Assembly: GCA_009733575.1 (NCBI GenBank) | Contig: ML769395.1 | Coordinates: 374,987-438,986, forward strand | Origin: Gymnopus androsaceus JB14 | Taxonomy: Eukaryota > Basidiomycota > Agaricomycetes > Agaricales > Omphalotaceae | Direction of reading: 5' to 3' | Length of the DNA stretch: 64,000 bases | Part shown: positions 33,089 through 45,866 of the stretch, one piece after another | How the letters are laid out: each line of letters opens with the position of its first letter | How positions within the stretch are numbered: position 1 is the first letter of the stretch | Notes under the pieces: model-generated | The model's input: the letters and a program-made list of their open reading frames with translations, nothing else | Database searches by the model: none | What the model was told of the DNA's origin: nothing | Program-made: the position numbers and the translations under genes

Positions 33089-35166
33089 CAGGAGAATTAT
33101 GCTCAAGTGGAGCGACAGACAATCAAGATGATATTGAAGTGGAGCTCTTGTGAATTTAAACCATTTATCTACATCCAACTTCGTTCCTGGATGTAGCTCG
33201 GGAATGAGGCATCGGGATACATAGACGGAATTTTGATTCTTGGCGGTACAATTAGGAAACAGCAACTCAAAAGCAAGTTCGACAACTGAATGGCGAGAAC
33301 TGTGTGCCTGTGCGGCTCTTGAGAGATCCGGAGAAAATGACCTCCTTGCTAGGTTTGCCTCGGATTCCGGGAGATTAATTTCGTTCAATATGGTCTTCGT
33401 GGAATTTGGAATATTTTACACCTTGTACATAACATGCTGCTTCGAAGACAATGGCCACCATCTATGGTAAGAACAAAGAATATAATTCTGGAGACCTCAA
33501 ATAGTCAATATCCCCAAAAAAGTGTATACGTAAACGTCCAACTTGCGTACAACCGTGTCTGTTTACCTTGTGATAGCATGAGGTCAATGGCATGTCAATG
33601 AGTAGTGGCGAACGAATGCACCCATGATCTGTCGAAACAGACAACACGGTACGAATACCGACTCATGCATTTGAAAGGCGTAGAAAGCCTCATTAAACCC
33701 AGCTGCGCGCACGGATGACGTCGGAGGCGCGATTTCTTTCTGTTTTTCTATAGCTCTTTTGAAATAGCAACGAGAGGTGTCGAGCGCCGCGGATAAGGCT
33801 TAACCGACATCCAGCCGTATTAAAATAAGTGCAGACCTGAGAACCCATCGAAACCGGAAGATTTCTACTAACTTGAAACGCGTTAGAACGGAGGTTATAC
33901 GCATCGATCTCTCGTATCCATCACATCTATGTCGTCCAGTTCATCTCTTTGTTGGATTGCCCAGAACCGGCAGTTGGTAGGCAGGAAGTTCAGCGTGAGG
34001 ATGGTTTAGACGGAGTCAATTGACGTAGCTAATGAACTGACTGAAAATTCGAGCACGCTTGAAGAGAAAGAGCAGATGCATGTCATGCATCGTGAATGAC
34101 GATCGGTGAAACGCTTCGTACAGAAGGTAAACTTCACCCTGGAGAAAGCAGAAAAAAATAATGACAAGTAAATCCAATTTCCTCATTCCGAAATATAAAA
34201 GTTGCTAGTAGTACAACATTGAATGGCACAGATCTCTATCGATAGATATTTCTCATGTCTGTGACGGGAAGAAAGGTCAGGAGGTTAAGAAATAACGAAA
34301 CAGGGATACGCATTTCTGGGGATCTGAGCGTCATAGTAGCGAAAAGACGGGAGATGGTCGGTAAAGTGCCAGTATCATCGAAAGGGAATAGGAATAGCCA
34401 GAGGCCCATTTTTTATTAAACTCCTTCTCCGGTTCTTCTGTGTGAACGCTTTCAGTGTAAAGTGTATTAGGAGCCTGATCACATTGTTCCCTATCGCCTC
34501 TCAGAAAGGCCATGATACTGCAGAACACATCTATAGGGGCGACATAGAAGCGAGAAGAGACATACAAAATTAAAAATCGTCAGTAAATGATCAGAAGGTG
34601 AGTACAAAGGTCAAGCACACCATCATTCCGAGTATTGATACCGCAATACTCAGATTAACAATCACAGGTTGAGAAACCTGCATGGTAATGGGCAATGGAT
34701 GGTGAAGAGGAGACAGTCACATGATCGATCGATCCTGGTCAAAGCGTTTCTTACGAGACTCACTAGGCCTAAAGCAGAGTCCTCAAGGAGGTTGTTTGCA
34801 AGAAACTTCGGTTGAGGAACCTCATTTTATAACGAAAAACTCATAGGGGGGTCTGTTTTAGGCCTAGAGAATCGCCTCTTGTATCTTTATATTTCATTTC
34901 ATGGAGATTTCGAGAGGTAATATCAAATCACGAAATACCGTAGATAATGATACAAATTACTATTGAGGGTCCGATCGCCACAGCTCTCAACAAACTACTA
35001 AGTATAGGCAATTTCCCGCTACAGCATCGCATTTGAGCCGACGCAAATTGGGGTGCTCATGGAAATGAATTCACCAAGTAGGGTGCATGAGACAGGCATC
35101 AGAATCGGCTGAGAAAATCTTCGACAATATTACACACCAGTCGTTGGTCTCGTCCCTCTGTATCAT
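33089..35166. repeat. modules D and E, copy 3
   Basis: D (33160-34140), then E (34190-35080), in the usual order. No hydrophobin body follows: homology passes directly into a decayed gene B at 35167. Some hydrophobin 3' flank remains near 34990-35060. Interrupted by a small transposon at 34766-34864. Confidence 0.6.
34766..34864. mobile_element. 99-base miniature inverted-repeat element
   Basis: Ends GGCCTAAAGCAGAG and its near-complement TCTGTTTTAGGCC, flanked by TA on each side. The matching place in module E at 16430 and 27080 lacks it. Confidence 0.65.
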
Positions 35167-35424
35167 CTAATCAAGCAACCCTATTGCTTCCTTAGTTATT
35201 ATTGCTCTCCGAGGTCCAATCTTCACGTTTACAAATTTCATTAACTGGAACTGATCCAACGCATCGGCGAATCCGCTTTCTGTCAAGCGCGCGACCTGCT
35301 TGGTGCCGTCTAGGAGGACGATTTTGATGAGAAGCTGGATACGACCTCGAGTGATTACCTGGTAAGAGCTGACTGATACACAAGCGATATCGTTTCTATC
35401 GGTACCAAGGCGGAATACGACCAA
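35167..35424 (-). pseudogene. gene B copy with internal deletion
   Basis: The exon 1 phrase VVFRLGTDRNDIACVSVSSY is joined directly to RIQLLIKIVLLDGTKQVARL. The intron and about 20 codons of exon 2 are deleted. The frame stays open to RRAIITKEAIGLLD, so a shortened product is conceivable. The normal ATG region is replaced. Confidence 0.7.
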
Positions 35425-35731
35425 GCTTGTTGGGACTCCTCAGATTCGGTTCGGCGCTGTCGGTTACCCTGTTTATCGCAAACACACCTCCCTCCATACC
35501 TACAAGGCCCGCCAGTTTCTACAAGGTTTGAAACGATATCGTTAGCCTGTTCGAAGCTGAAACAATGCCAACGAGTTCGAATATCCCTAAACTGGTTTCG
35601 TATATACAGCTTTGACCGTCTGCAAGCCGTCGATTTCAAGTCTAGAGTCAGGGTGTCTCACTGATTATCTTGTTCAAATTTCAGGCGTTGAATATAAGTG
35701 GAGAAATCGCTATTCCAGAATCACGTCCCCG

Positions 35732-37090
35732 TCAATGAACGGAATCGAGTTCAATATCATCACTCGAGTCATGGACATGAATCCGAACATCGTAATAGAA
35801 TGTCTCCTCCAAAGGCAACTTCTTCACGTTCACTAGAATGATTACCACCATAGGATAAAGCGCCTGTGCAAATTCAGCAGTGTCAAAATGTGGACGCAGA
35901 GGTAACAGCTGCATTACATACCACGACTGCATTGAACATCCTATCAATGACCCGGTATGTCATATCCACAGGAGAGTTTTCCACAGAGAAAAAATCTATC
36001 ACTGTCCAAATGGCATAGAAAAGCTATTGACCGGCCGTCGCAGGTCAGCAAAATCGAAATGGGACCATGGGAAAGGACTCACCTGGACCAAGCAAAAGAT
36101 AATTCCGGATTCTACCAACGCTAGTAGAATGGTAAGAGACTGGCTTTGGGAGGGGTTCTTGTATAGGAATTTTACAGCCTGGCGATGCTTCCTATTTTGA
36201 CAGATCACTGTAAGAATGCTTCGATATTTCCATAGAGATTCAACCACCTACCAGAACTTTACCGTGACCATCAATGTAGCGGTCCAATTGACCGCAAACG
36301 AAACAAACAGAGAAGCAAAGTCGAGGTTTGTCGCGCTGTTTCCTAGGGTGTTAATATTAAGGTTGCCAAAAATTGAGTCTGTGAGGTTGACGCCTGTAGC
36401 AGAGTATGTAAATATTAGTATTCATTGATAGTTATCGTTGACCCAACCGGAGAGCAACATACCTATGGCAGCTACAAGGACAAGAAGCAGACCACATTGC
36501 ACAAGCTTCGCACCAGACCAGACGACTTTTGCTCTCCACGAGACGATAACATCATTGAGAATTAACTGTAAAGGGTGTTGAGCAAGCGACGGCATTGTGA
36601 CCAGATAAGATCGTTTTCTTTGATACTCACACCGATACAAGCAGGCCAACCTCCTTGAGCGAACCAAGGCAGAGGTCTGATGTTGAAAATGGATTCAAGA
36701 TCATCTAGGTCGGTGAACGATGTGAATGAACTGGATTGGGAAAGTTCCACCCCAAGATGAACGACGAAGTCCCATGTGTTTGCAAGGAAGAGCGTTGATT
36801 GTACATGCTAGCAGGATCTTCTTCGACCAGCTTGTAGCTCTCTGACACCTGCGTCAAGGAAGTTAGAACGCGAAACGGTGTAACAAAAACTACGCACAGG
36901 AACAGATAAAAAACGACTGCTGCTGTGGGGATATAAAATCCTGATACGCAAGATTTAGTATCATCGGACACGGTACTCGGGGTAGTGATGGCAAAGTACC
37001 GTAGAAAACGCATGTGAGAAGCATCCCGATCCCATTCACGTAGATCACTATGCCCAGCCCTGCTACAACCTCGTTATCCTCCGGAGTCAT
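35732..37090 (-). CDS. fungal seven-helix membrane protein (intact, orphan receptor-like)
   Basis: Eight exons: 37000-37090, 36849-36940, 36631-36807, 36463-36565, 36252-36393, 36083-36191, 35922-36023 and 35732-35863. All phases agree, giving about 315 residues. The end of exon 2 is uncertain: an in-frame alternative removes 45 bases. Hydrophobic helices: VAGLGIVIYVNGIGMLLTCV, PTAAVVFYLFLCVV, LVQCGLLLVLVAAIGV, FASLFVSFAVNWTATLMVTV, TILLALVESGIIFCLVQLFY and FNAVVALYPMVVIILVN, with a further possible helix around WDFVVHLGV. INDxIVxWRA-like (LILNDVIVSWRAKVVW) and ALYPMVVIILVN resemble phrases I associate with expanded agaricomycete seven-helix families of unknown ligand. The acidic cytoplasmic tail ends DSSDDIELDSVH. 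Its last exon is found alone in at least three array units. Confidence 0.82.
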
Positions 37091-39080
37091 TGCCCTTTTT
37101 TTTGCGTCGCAGGCCGCAGTGGAGGTTTAGAGATGGTTTGTGGGAATGGCGCTCATATTTTCGTCGCCGTTTGAATAAAATATCCGAGTTGCACCCGACT
37201 ACGATAAGGATATAGATGAGAAATTGCCAAGGTCAGTGGCGCCGGGCTCATGCTGTTTGTTGTTCAGTACTACTATCGCTGTCAAAAGAAAACAACGAAT
37301 AAATTGAATCGACATTCCAGGTTTAGTCTAGATCCAAGGTTCACATAGCTGGGTCCTCGCGCAACGGCTTTAACGGTGTTCAGGAAAAGTGGCTTAGGTA
37401 GCACGGAATAGATGACAATATCTGCAATATAAATGTGATAAAAATCTCATTTAAAGGACGGCTAAACGGATTTTAACGTCTTTGGGTTATCTGATTAGTA
37501 CCAGTTCGGGAGAATAGAAGAACTTGAAGTTCATCGTACCAGCACTACGTGTCCGATATCTTCGAGTTCCTCTTTTCACCACTACCTCAACAGTCAAGAC
37601 CAAGAACGTACACCACGCGCATCAAAGTCGATAGTCGCCTGACAGTGACAGTGAAGGGGAGCTAAAAACATGCGAGTATAAGCTAAAAAGGAAAGGGAAA
37701 CGCTGGCTGTCTCCATGTCGTTACAGTAATCCTTCCTCAGCCCTGATGAACCTCTCCATTGATAGCGATACAACTGACGACCTAGATGTAGAGGGAAGAC
37801 CTTTTAAGCGACGAGAAGCATATTCAAGATGGTTGGATTTGGCTAAATCTAGCAACGTAGAAGGTTGATGCTCGTATTTCGACGTGATGAACACGAATCA
37901 GATAATGGCATGAAGAAACGGGTCAAACAGGCGAAACCTGCGAAACTAATGCATGGAAATTGGTGAGCGGAGCATGAGCTAGAGGATTGGGGCTTGAAGG
38001 TAATAGCCATGGAAAGAGATAGAGATAGACTCGACCAGTTGCACGAGACGAGGTTAAATAACGGTTCTTCGCAGTCGTTGGTAAATGTAAACGTGAAACT
38101 TGTGCACTGTATCTTGGTAAACACAAGGAAAAGTGGAAGCGACAGTTCCTTAGCTTAAACAGAATGAATGTAATGAACACGTCAAAAACTGAACGAATGA
38201 AAATCTCGCCTCAGCCCAAAAGCTCATAATTCCTCGTCCTGTTTTGGCTTCCTAAAATCCAGTCAATCCTGCTCCGTTCGATCTGTATATTCCCTCGTTT
38301 AGTTACGATGAGCGATATTATGTGGCGAAAGAGAGACCGGGAAGCGCACATCGGTTCCACAACTTCAAATTATCCTAAAGTGAATCTTGAATGCGTTTCG
38401 AAAAGCTTAACGAGTCGTTCAGACGAAAAAGTACAGTTGCACATTAACCTCCCGGGTCTAAGCGCAAACACAAGATGGTAGTTGGATTCTTGGAGAGAGC
38501 CTATCCCGATTGGGCAGGATTTGGGCGCTTGACTTTTTCACCATCCCTTCCCGATAGATTCCTTATTCCCTTTTGACTTTTTCACCTTCCTTTCCCGATA
38601 GGTCCAGCACCACAAAATGGTATTAACCTCTGGGTTTCCGACTTTGCTTCTGTTAAATCGTCTTGACAGTGGCGCGTCTTTGATACCACAATTGCGCATC
38701 AAGAGAAATGGCAAGACTGGACGCGAATCCAGCTCCAACGCGGAAATAACGGTGGAACCTCGACGTCAGTGGTTGGCCTTGTTTATAGCATGTCTCTCGA
38801 CTGCAAGGCGCAGCGAAGAATTCGATGCTCTGTACTAAATGCAGTTGCGCGCCGTTTATTGTTGGATCGGGATGATATCAGCCTGCTTCATCACCCCGTA
38901 CCCGCACAATTTCAAACAGTGGTACTAGAAGGACACAGGAAATAGTGTCTTATGACCAGGAAATGCCACTCACAATATACCCGGGGGCGGGACGTCCCGC
39001 CGTAGAATGGCGATTACATCATTCTTCCTACTTATAAGAAGGGTCGCGTCGACTGTCTTGCTCTTTCCTTACTCTTCACA
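37091..39080. other. intergenic; left part of the first tandem unit
   Basis: 37091-37615 should hold the seven-helix promoter; nothing else is seen. From about 37616 the sequence matches 42010-43065, the other unit of the tandem duplication. Only short, poorly conserved frames; no gene. Confidence 0.55.
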
Positions 39081-41571
39081 ATGTTCATACTGGGCTATTC
39101 GGTCCTTTTTCTATCCAGTGTTGGCCTCTTCTGCAAACTTGATCCAGTTTCGCTCAAATTCTTCAGGACTCGGTCGTCGTGGATGTAGGTTATGCGCAAT
39201 ACCAAGGTGTTTTCGACACGAATACCAATGTGACAAACTTTTGGGGTATACGATATGCGGCGCCTCCGACTGGTAAGCATCTTTATTTCTCGCTGAAAAC
39301 ATACCTTTTAATATTCTTTAAATGTTATATCAAAGGTGAACTACGGTTTCGAGCTCCTCAACCACCTGCGAATGTCGATGGTGTACAGTCTGCTGACACC
39401 AAGCCTCCAGAGTGTATCCAAGGATTCACTACGGACTCTGAAGACTGTTTGTTTCTAAAGTAAGCTGTTCATCTGTCTCACAAGTCTTCCATTCCTGAAT
39501 GCTAGGATAATCGTTTAGCGTGGTGATACCAGGAAACAGCATTACCCAGAAACTCTTCTTTACCCGTAGTGGTATGGATTCACGGCGACGTAACCAACTA
39601 CTCACAGCGTTGATTTTAGTCTGATATTGTTTAACCGACCAATTTCAGGCGGAGCGTAGGCCAGTACTAAATCCAATATCCACTTTCTAACACTACTTCC
39701 TTAGCTATGTTAGTGGGAATGCCTCAATGTATCCCGGTTCGGACCTCCTTCAGGAAGCCAACAATGAGGTGATAGCTGTGCTTATCCAGTACAGGTTGGG
39801 CCTTTTCGGTATGTCCTTATACAATGTGTCTTGAGTTTATGGTTCGGCTAACACGAAGCTTTCCAAGGGTTTCTTGCGGGAAATGACGTGAAAGAAAATG
39901 GCGACTTGAACGCTGGTCTCTGTAGGTGAACGCGGTTTGGACTAGAACTACCTGATTGACACTCCCCGATGCATACAGTGGACCAACACTTCGCCTTGCG
40001 CTGGGTTAATACATATGTGAGAGCTTCCTGTATTAATGCTTTACTCCTCGTCCTGAGAGCAAGGGGTAAACTAGATCTCAAAATTCGGTGGAGATCCCGA
40101 AAAAGTTACCATCTGGGGTGAATCAGCAGGTAATCCCATTCTTTACTGGGTGCCTCCTCTCTCTGATCGATGTTCTAAGGAGCGGGATCTGTTATACAGC
40201 ACATCGTGGCTCAGGATGGAAAGACTTCACCACCGTTGTTCCGAGGTGCAATGACAAGTTCGACATTCTTACCCTCGCAATATCCATTCAACGATTCCGT
40301 TCCTGAGGTGTGCTTGATGCCTTGCGCTGAAATTCCTTTCTTAACCTCGTCGTATAGGGTATTTACACGGAAGTGCTATCGCAAACCAAGTTCGTTTTCA
40401 GAGCGGTCTGCATTTTTAATCCCCTTTATTCATGTTCATATCCTCTGTTTTCAGCTGCTCCTCCGCCAGTGATACCTTGGCTTGTCTTCGAGCCTCGGAC
40501 ATTGACACTCTTAGCACCGCAAACACTAACGTCGAAGCGGGTGGTTTCTCCGGAACTTTTGTTTTCTCCCCAGTGATAGATGGTAGCTTTATCACACAAA
40601 GGCCGACAGTAGCTTTGAAGGAAGGCAAAATCAATGGAGTAAGGTCTCGAGAAATGCTTTAAACGAACCCTGATCTTACTCACTTTCTTAGAACGCATAC
40701 CTTGCAGTCACCAATACCAATGAAGGTGTCCTCTTCGTGGACGCGACCGGCGTGATCATGAATACCTCAATCTACGCTGGCGAACTCTTTCCCAAATTCG
40801 GTGCCGCTCAGGACGCAGAAGTCGCTCAACAATATACGGGGCTAGGAACCACTCTTGACCAAATTATCGCGATTATGGGAGATTGTGGGTTTTTATACTT
40901 GCTGAGCATCTTGAAATTGTTCTCATGATGAGGCTTTGTGCAGCGATTTTCAAGTGTCCAAGCTATTACATATTGGATGCTTTTCATCAGCAAAACTTCA
41001 GTGCGTTCAAGGTATGCATGATTCGTAACCCTTCAAGATGAATCATGGACATTAATGATTGTCTTCATGCGATCTTTAGGGAGAGTTTGGTACGTACTGA
41101 GAACTTTTTTTAGCCCCTGCTAACTTTGACCTCAGCAATACCTCCGGCTATTCATGGATTGGACGTCCCCTACTATTTTCCGACGTGAGCCGTTTTCTTG
41201 GATTTCTTTTGAGACATCTTACTCTCCCTTTCAGCATTGAAGCACCAGCAGAACTAGCAATGACGTTCCCAATAAAACTTTCACCGCGGCGTTTTCACAG
41301 TCCTTCTTGTCATTCGTGGTTTCATTGGATCCAAATGACAAGATTGACCCATCGGACGACATCACGCCTCCTTGGACGGTGTACTCGATTGAGCAAACTG
41401 AAATGGTGTTCAACAAAACTGTTGATAATCAGACTGACATACAGACGATCATGACTGATCCTGCGTTTCTTGAGCGCTGCAGGTACATTTTATGCTCCAT
41501 TCCAATTGCGTAGGATCTAATATCAGGCTGTCAGGTTCTGGGAGAGTGTAGGGGAATTGACGGGTCAATGA
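39081..41571 (+). pseudogene. type-B carboxylesterase/lipase, copy 1 (frameshifted near start)
   Basis: About a dozen small exons are recognisable. Conserved phrases in order: VTNFWGIRYAAPPTG, ELRFRAPQPPANV, SEDCLFLK, ASMYPGSDLLQEANNEVIAV, VTIWGESAG (nucleophile Ser codon 40123-40125; GxSxG split by an intron), TNTNEGVLFVDATG, and AIPPAIHGLDVPYYF with the catalytic His. The end is CRFWESVGELTGQ. It is a secreted alpha/beta hydrolase family. Lesions against copy 2: one base inserted near 39116, four near 39166-39175, one near 39548. The oxyanion GG loop is also disturbed at 39585. The rest reads cleanly, so sequencing error at the 5' end is possible. Confidence 0.75.
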
Positions 41572-41894
41572 TTGGGTGAGATTTATGCTGTTGCACGGAA
41601 TAGTAGGATGTGTTAACTCATCTTTCATATTCAGTATTCGAATAGATTCACTGTCCTGTACTAGAGTCTAGCATGAACAATCTCATGGCAGATTAAAATT
41701 GAGCAAAAAGTAAAAACGCGACCACGTGCATTCAGGCTTGGGCTGTAGGAGGACAATGATGAGGTGAGCAATCGGCCCAAGCAGGATAATCTTTTGTTCT
41801 CTCAACCCACAGTGGCAACTTTTCTCTCATCCATCTGACCACTATCGTACTATCCACGATCTCAAACTTTTGTCTGCTCAGACAATGTCAGACA

Positions 41895-41936
41895 ATGTCA
41901 GGTTTCGAATACAACACGAACCTCGTCGACGAGAAT
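41895..41936 (+). pseudogene. orphan exon 1 of the zinc-finger gene
   Basis: Encodes MSGFEYNTNLVDEN and has an intact donor, but exon 2 is missing: the tandem-unit junction follows the acceptor. Just before it the 10-mer CAGACAATGT is repeated, creating a second upstream ATG. Confidence 0.85.
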
Positions 41937-43065
41937 GTAAGTTAATTAAATGTTAATTGACGCGTCGTTGCTACTGATTTTACTTTATTTTGTGATATTT
42001 TTTAGTCTCGTATCGGAGTCGTTAGTCGCCTGACAGTGAAGGAGCTAAAAACATGCGAGTATAAGCTAGAAGGAAAGGAAAATGCTGACTGTCTCCATGT
42101 CATTAATCCCTGACACTCCATCTTCGATAGCGATCGACCTAGATGTAGAGCGAAGACCTCTTAAAAGGGTTGATGATTGTATTTCGACGTAATGAACACG
42201 ACTCAGAAAATGGCATGAAGAAACGGGTCAAACAGGCGAAACCTGCGAAACTAATGCATGGAAATTGGTGAGCGGGGCATGAGCTAGAGGATTGGGACTT
42301 GAAGGTAATAGCCATGGAAAGAGATAGACTCGACCAGCTGCACGAGACGGAACCTTCTGCCCTGTACCTTAGCGAACACAAAGGGAAAGTGGAAGCGATT
42401 TCAACGTGATGGCGCAGATCAAGCAGCAGTTCCTTAGCTTAAATGGAAGGAATGTAAAGAAAGATGAAATGAACAGGACAAAAATTGAACGAATGAAAAT
42501 CTCGCCTCAGCCCAAAACCTCGTCCTGTTTTTGTTTCATAAAATCCAGACAATCTTGCCCCGTTCGATCTGCATATTCCCTCGTTGAGTTACGATGAGCG
42601 ATATCCTCTGGTGAAAGACAGACCGGGAAGTGCACATCGGTTCCATTTTCATTCCAGCTTCCATTTATCCTAAAGTGAATCTTGAATTTCGTTTCGAGAA
42701 GCTTAACAGAGGTCACTGTATATGAGTCGGACGAGAAAGTACAGTTGCACCTCGCCGTCTAAGCGCAAGTATAAGATGGTAGTTGGAGTCTTGGAGAGCA
42801 AAGAATTCGGTGATCTGTACTAAACACAGTCGCGCGTCGTTCATTGTTGGAATCAGGATGATCTCAGCCTGCTTCATCACCCGTACCCCGTACCCACACA
42901 AACCGTGTAGCAAGAACATGCATGAAACAGTGTCCTATGACCAGGAAATGCCACACATGATATACCCGGGGGCGGGACGTCCCGCGGTAGAATGGCGATC
43001 ACATCATTCTTCCTACTTATAAGAAGGGTCGCGTCGACTGCCTTGCTCTTTCCTCACTTTCCACA

Positions 43066-45553
43066 ATGTTCATACTGGGCTACTCGGTCCTTTTGCTATC
43101 CGTGTCAGCCTCTTCTGCAAACTTGATCCAATTTCGCTCAAATTCTTCAGACTCGGTCGTGGATGTAGGTTATGCGCAATACCAAGGTGTTTTCGACACG
43201 AATACCAATGTGACAAACTTTTGGGGTATACGATATGCGGCGCCTCCGACTGGTAAGCATCTTTATTTCTCGCTAAAAACATACCTTTTAATATTCTTTA
43301 AATGTTATATCAAAGGTGAACTACGGTTTCGAGCTCCTCAACCACCTGCGAATGTAGATGGTGTACAGTCTGCTGACACCAAGCCTCCAGAGTGTATCCA
43401 AGGATTCGCTACGGACTCTGAAGACTGTTTGTTTCTAAAGTAAGCTGTCCATCCTTCTCACAAGTCTTCCATTCCTGAATGCTTAGGATAATCGTTTAGC
43501 GTGGTGATACCAGGAAACAGCATTACCCAGAACTCTTCTTTACCCATAGTGGTATATATTCATCGGCACGTAACCAACTACTCACAGAGATAAGTTTGGT
43601 CTGATATTGTTTGAATGACCAATTGCAGGCGGAGCGTAGGCCAGGACTAAATCCAACATGCATTTTCTAATACTACTTCCTTAGCTATATTATTGGGAAT
43701 GCCTCAATGTATCCCGGCTCGGACCTCCTTCAGGAAGCCAACAATGAGGTGATAGCTGTACTTATCCAGTACAGGTTGGGCCTTTTCGGTATCCTTATAC
43801 AATGTGTTTTTAATCTATGGTTCGGCTAACACAAAGTTTCTCAAGGGTTTCTTGCGGGAAATGACGTGAAAGAAAATGGCGACTTGAACGCTGGTCTCTG
43901 TAGGTGAACGCGGTTTGGACTAGAACTACCTGATTGACACTCCCCGATGCATACAGTGGACCAACACTTCGCCTTGCGCTGGGTTAATACACATGTGAGA
44001 GCTTCCTGTATTAATGCTGTACTCCTTGTCCTGAGAGCAAGGGGTAAACTAGATCTCAGAATTTGGTGGAGATCCCGAAAAGGTTACCATCTGGGGTGAA
44101 TCAGCAGGTAATCCCATTCTTTACTGGGTATCTCCCTCTCTCTGATCAATGTTCTAAGGCGCGGGATCTGTTATACAGCACATCGTGGCTCAGGATGGAC
44201 AGACTTCACCACCATTGTTCCGAAGGTGCAATCACAAGTTCGACTTTCTTTCCCTCACAATATCCATTCAACGATTCCGTTCCTGAGGTGTGCTTGATAT
44301 CTCGGGCTGAAAATTTTTATTAATCTCATCATATAGGGTATTTACACGGAAGTGCTGTCACAAACCAAGTTCGTCTTCAGATCAGTGTCCATTTTTAATT
44401 GCCTTGATTCATGCTCGTATCCTCCGTTCTAGCTGCTCCTCCGCCAGTGATACCTTGGCTTGTCTTCGAGCCTCGGACGTTAACACTCTTAGCACCGCGA
44501 ACACTAACATCCAAGCTGGTGCTTTCTTCGGAACCCCTGTTTTCTGCCCTGTGATCGATGGTAGCTTTATCACACAAAGGCCGACAGTAGCTTTGAAGGA
44601 AGGCAAAATCAATGGAGTAAGGTCTCGAGAAATGCTTTAAACGTACCTGTTCTTATTCACTTTCTTAGAACGCATACCTTGCAGTCACCAATACCAATGA
44701 AGGTGTCCTTTTCGTGGACGCGACCGGCGTGGTCATGAATACCTCAATCTACGCTGGCGAACTCTTTCCCAAATTTGGTGCTGCTCAGGACGCGGCAGTT
44801 CGCTCGACAATATGTTGGGCTAGGAACCACTCTTGACCAAATTATCGCGATTATGGGAGATTGTGGGTTTTCATACTTGCTGAGCATCTTGGAATTGTTC
44901 TCATGATGAGGCTTTGTGCAGCGATTTTCAAGTGTCCAAGCTATTATATACTGGATGCTTTTCATCAGCGAAACTTCAGTGCGTTCAAGGTATGCAAAAC
45001 TGTAACCTTTAAGATTAATCATGGACATTAATAATTTCGTTCATGCGATCTTTAGGGAGAGTTTGGCACGTACTGGCACTCTTTCTTCGGCCCTGCTAGC
45101 TAACTTTGTCCTCAGCAATACCTCCGGCTATTCATGGATTGAACGTCCCTTACAATTTTCCGACGTGAGCCGTTTTCTTGGGTTTCTTTTGTCTACGTTT
45201 TACTCTCCCTTTCAGCATTGAAGCACCAGCAGAATTAGCAGTGACCTTCCCCAATAAAACTTTCTCCGTGGCGTATTCACAGTCCTTCTTGTCATTCGTG
45301 GTTTCATTGGATCCAAATGACAAGATTGACCCTTCGGACGACATCACGCCTCCTTGGACGGTATACTCGATTGAGCAAACTGAAATGGTGTTCAACAAAA
45401 CTGTCGATAATCAGACTGACATACAGACGATCATGACTGATCCTGCGTTTCTTGAGCGCTGCAGGTACATTTTATGCTCCATTCCAATTGCGTAGGATCT
45501 AATATCAGGCTGTCAGGTTCTGGGAGAGTGTAGGGGAATTGACGGGTCAATGA
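43066..45553 (+). pseudogene. type-B carboxylesterase/lipase, copy 2 (frameshifted in the body)
   Basis: The start is clean: MFILGYSVLLLSVSASSA is a good signal peptide, followed by SVVDVGYAQYQGVFDTNTNV. The GESAG nucleophile codon is 44101-44103. Compared with copy 1 there are extra bases near 44222 (CGAAGG), near 44799 (GCAGTTCGC) and near 45249 (CCCC), each shifting the frame. The catalytic His phrase PPAIHGLNVPY-like and the C-terminus persist. Where copy 1 is broken this one is whole, and the reverse. Confidence 0.75.
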
Positions 45554-45866
45554 TTGGGTGAGATTTATGCTGTTGCACGGAATAGTAGGATGTGTTAACT
45601 CATCTTTCATATTCAGTATTCGAATAGATTCACTGTCCTGTACTAGAGTCTAGCATGAACAATCTCATGGCAGATTAAAACTGAGCAAAAAGTAAAAACG
45701 CGACCACGTGCATTCAGGCTTGGGCTGTAGAGGACAATGATGAGGTGAGCAATCGGCCCAAGCAGGATAATCTTTTGTTCTCTCACCACAGTGGCAACTT
45801 TTCTACTCTCATCCATCTGACCACTATCGTACTATCCACGATCTCAAACTTTTGTCTGCTCAGACA

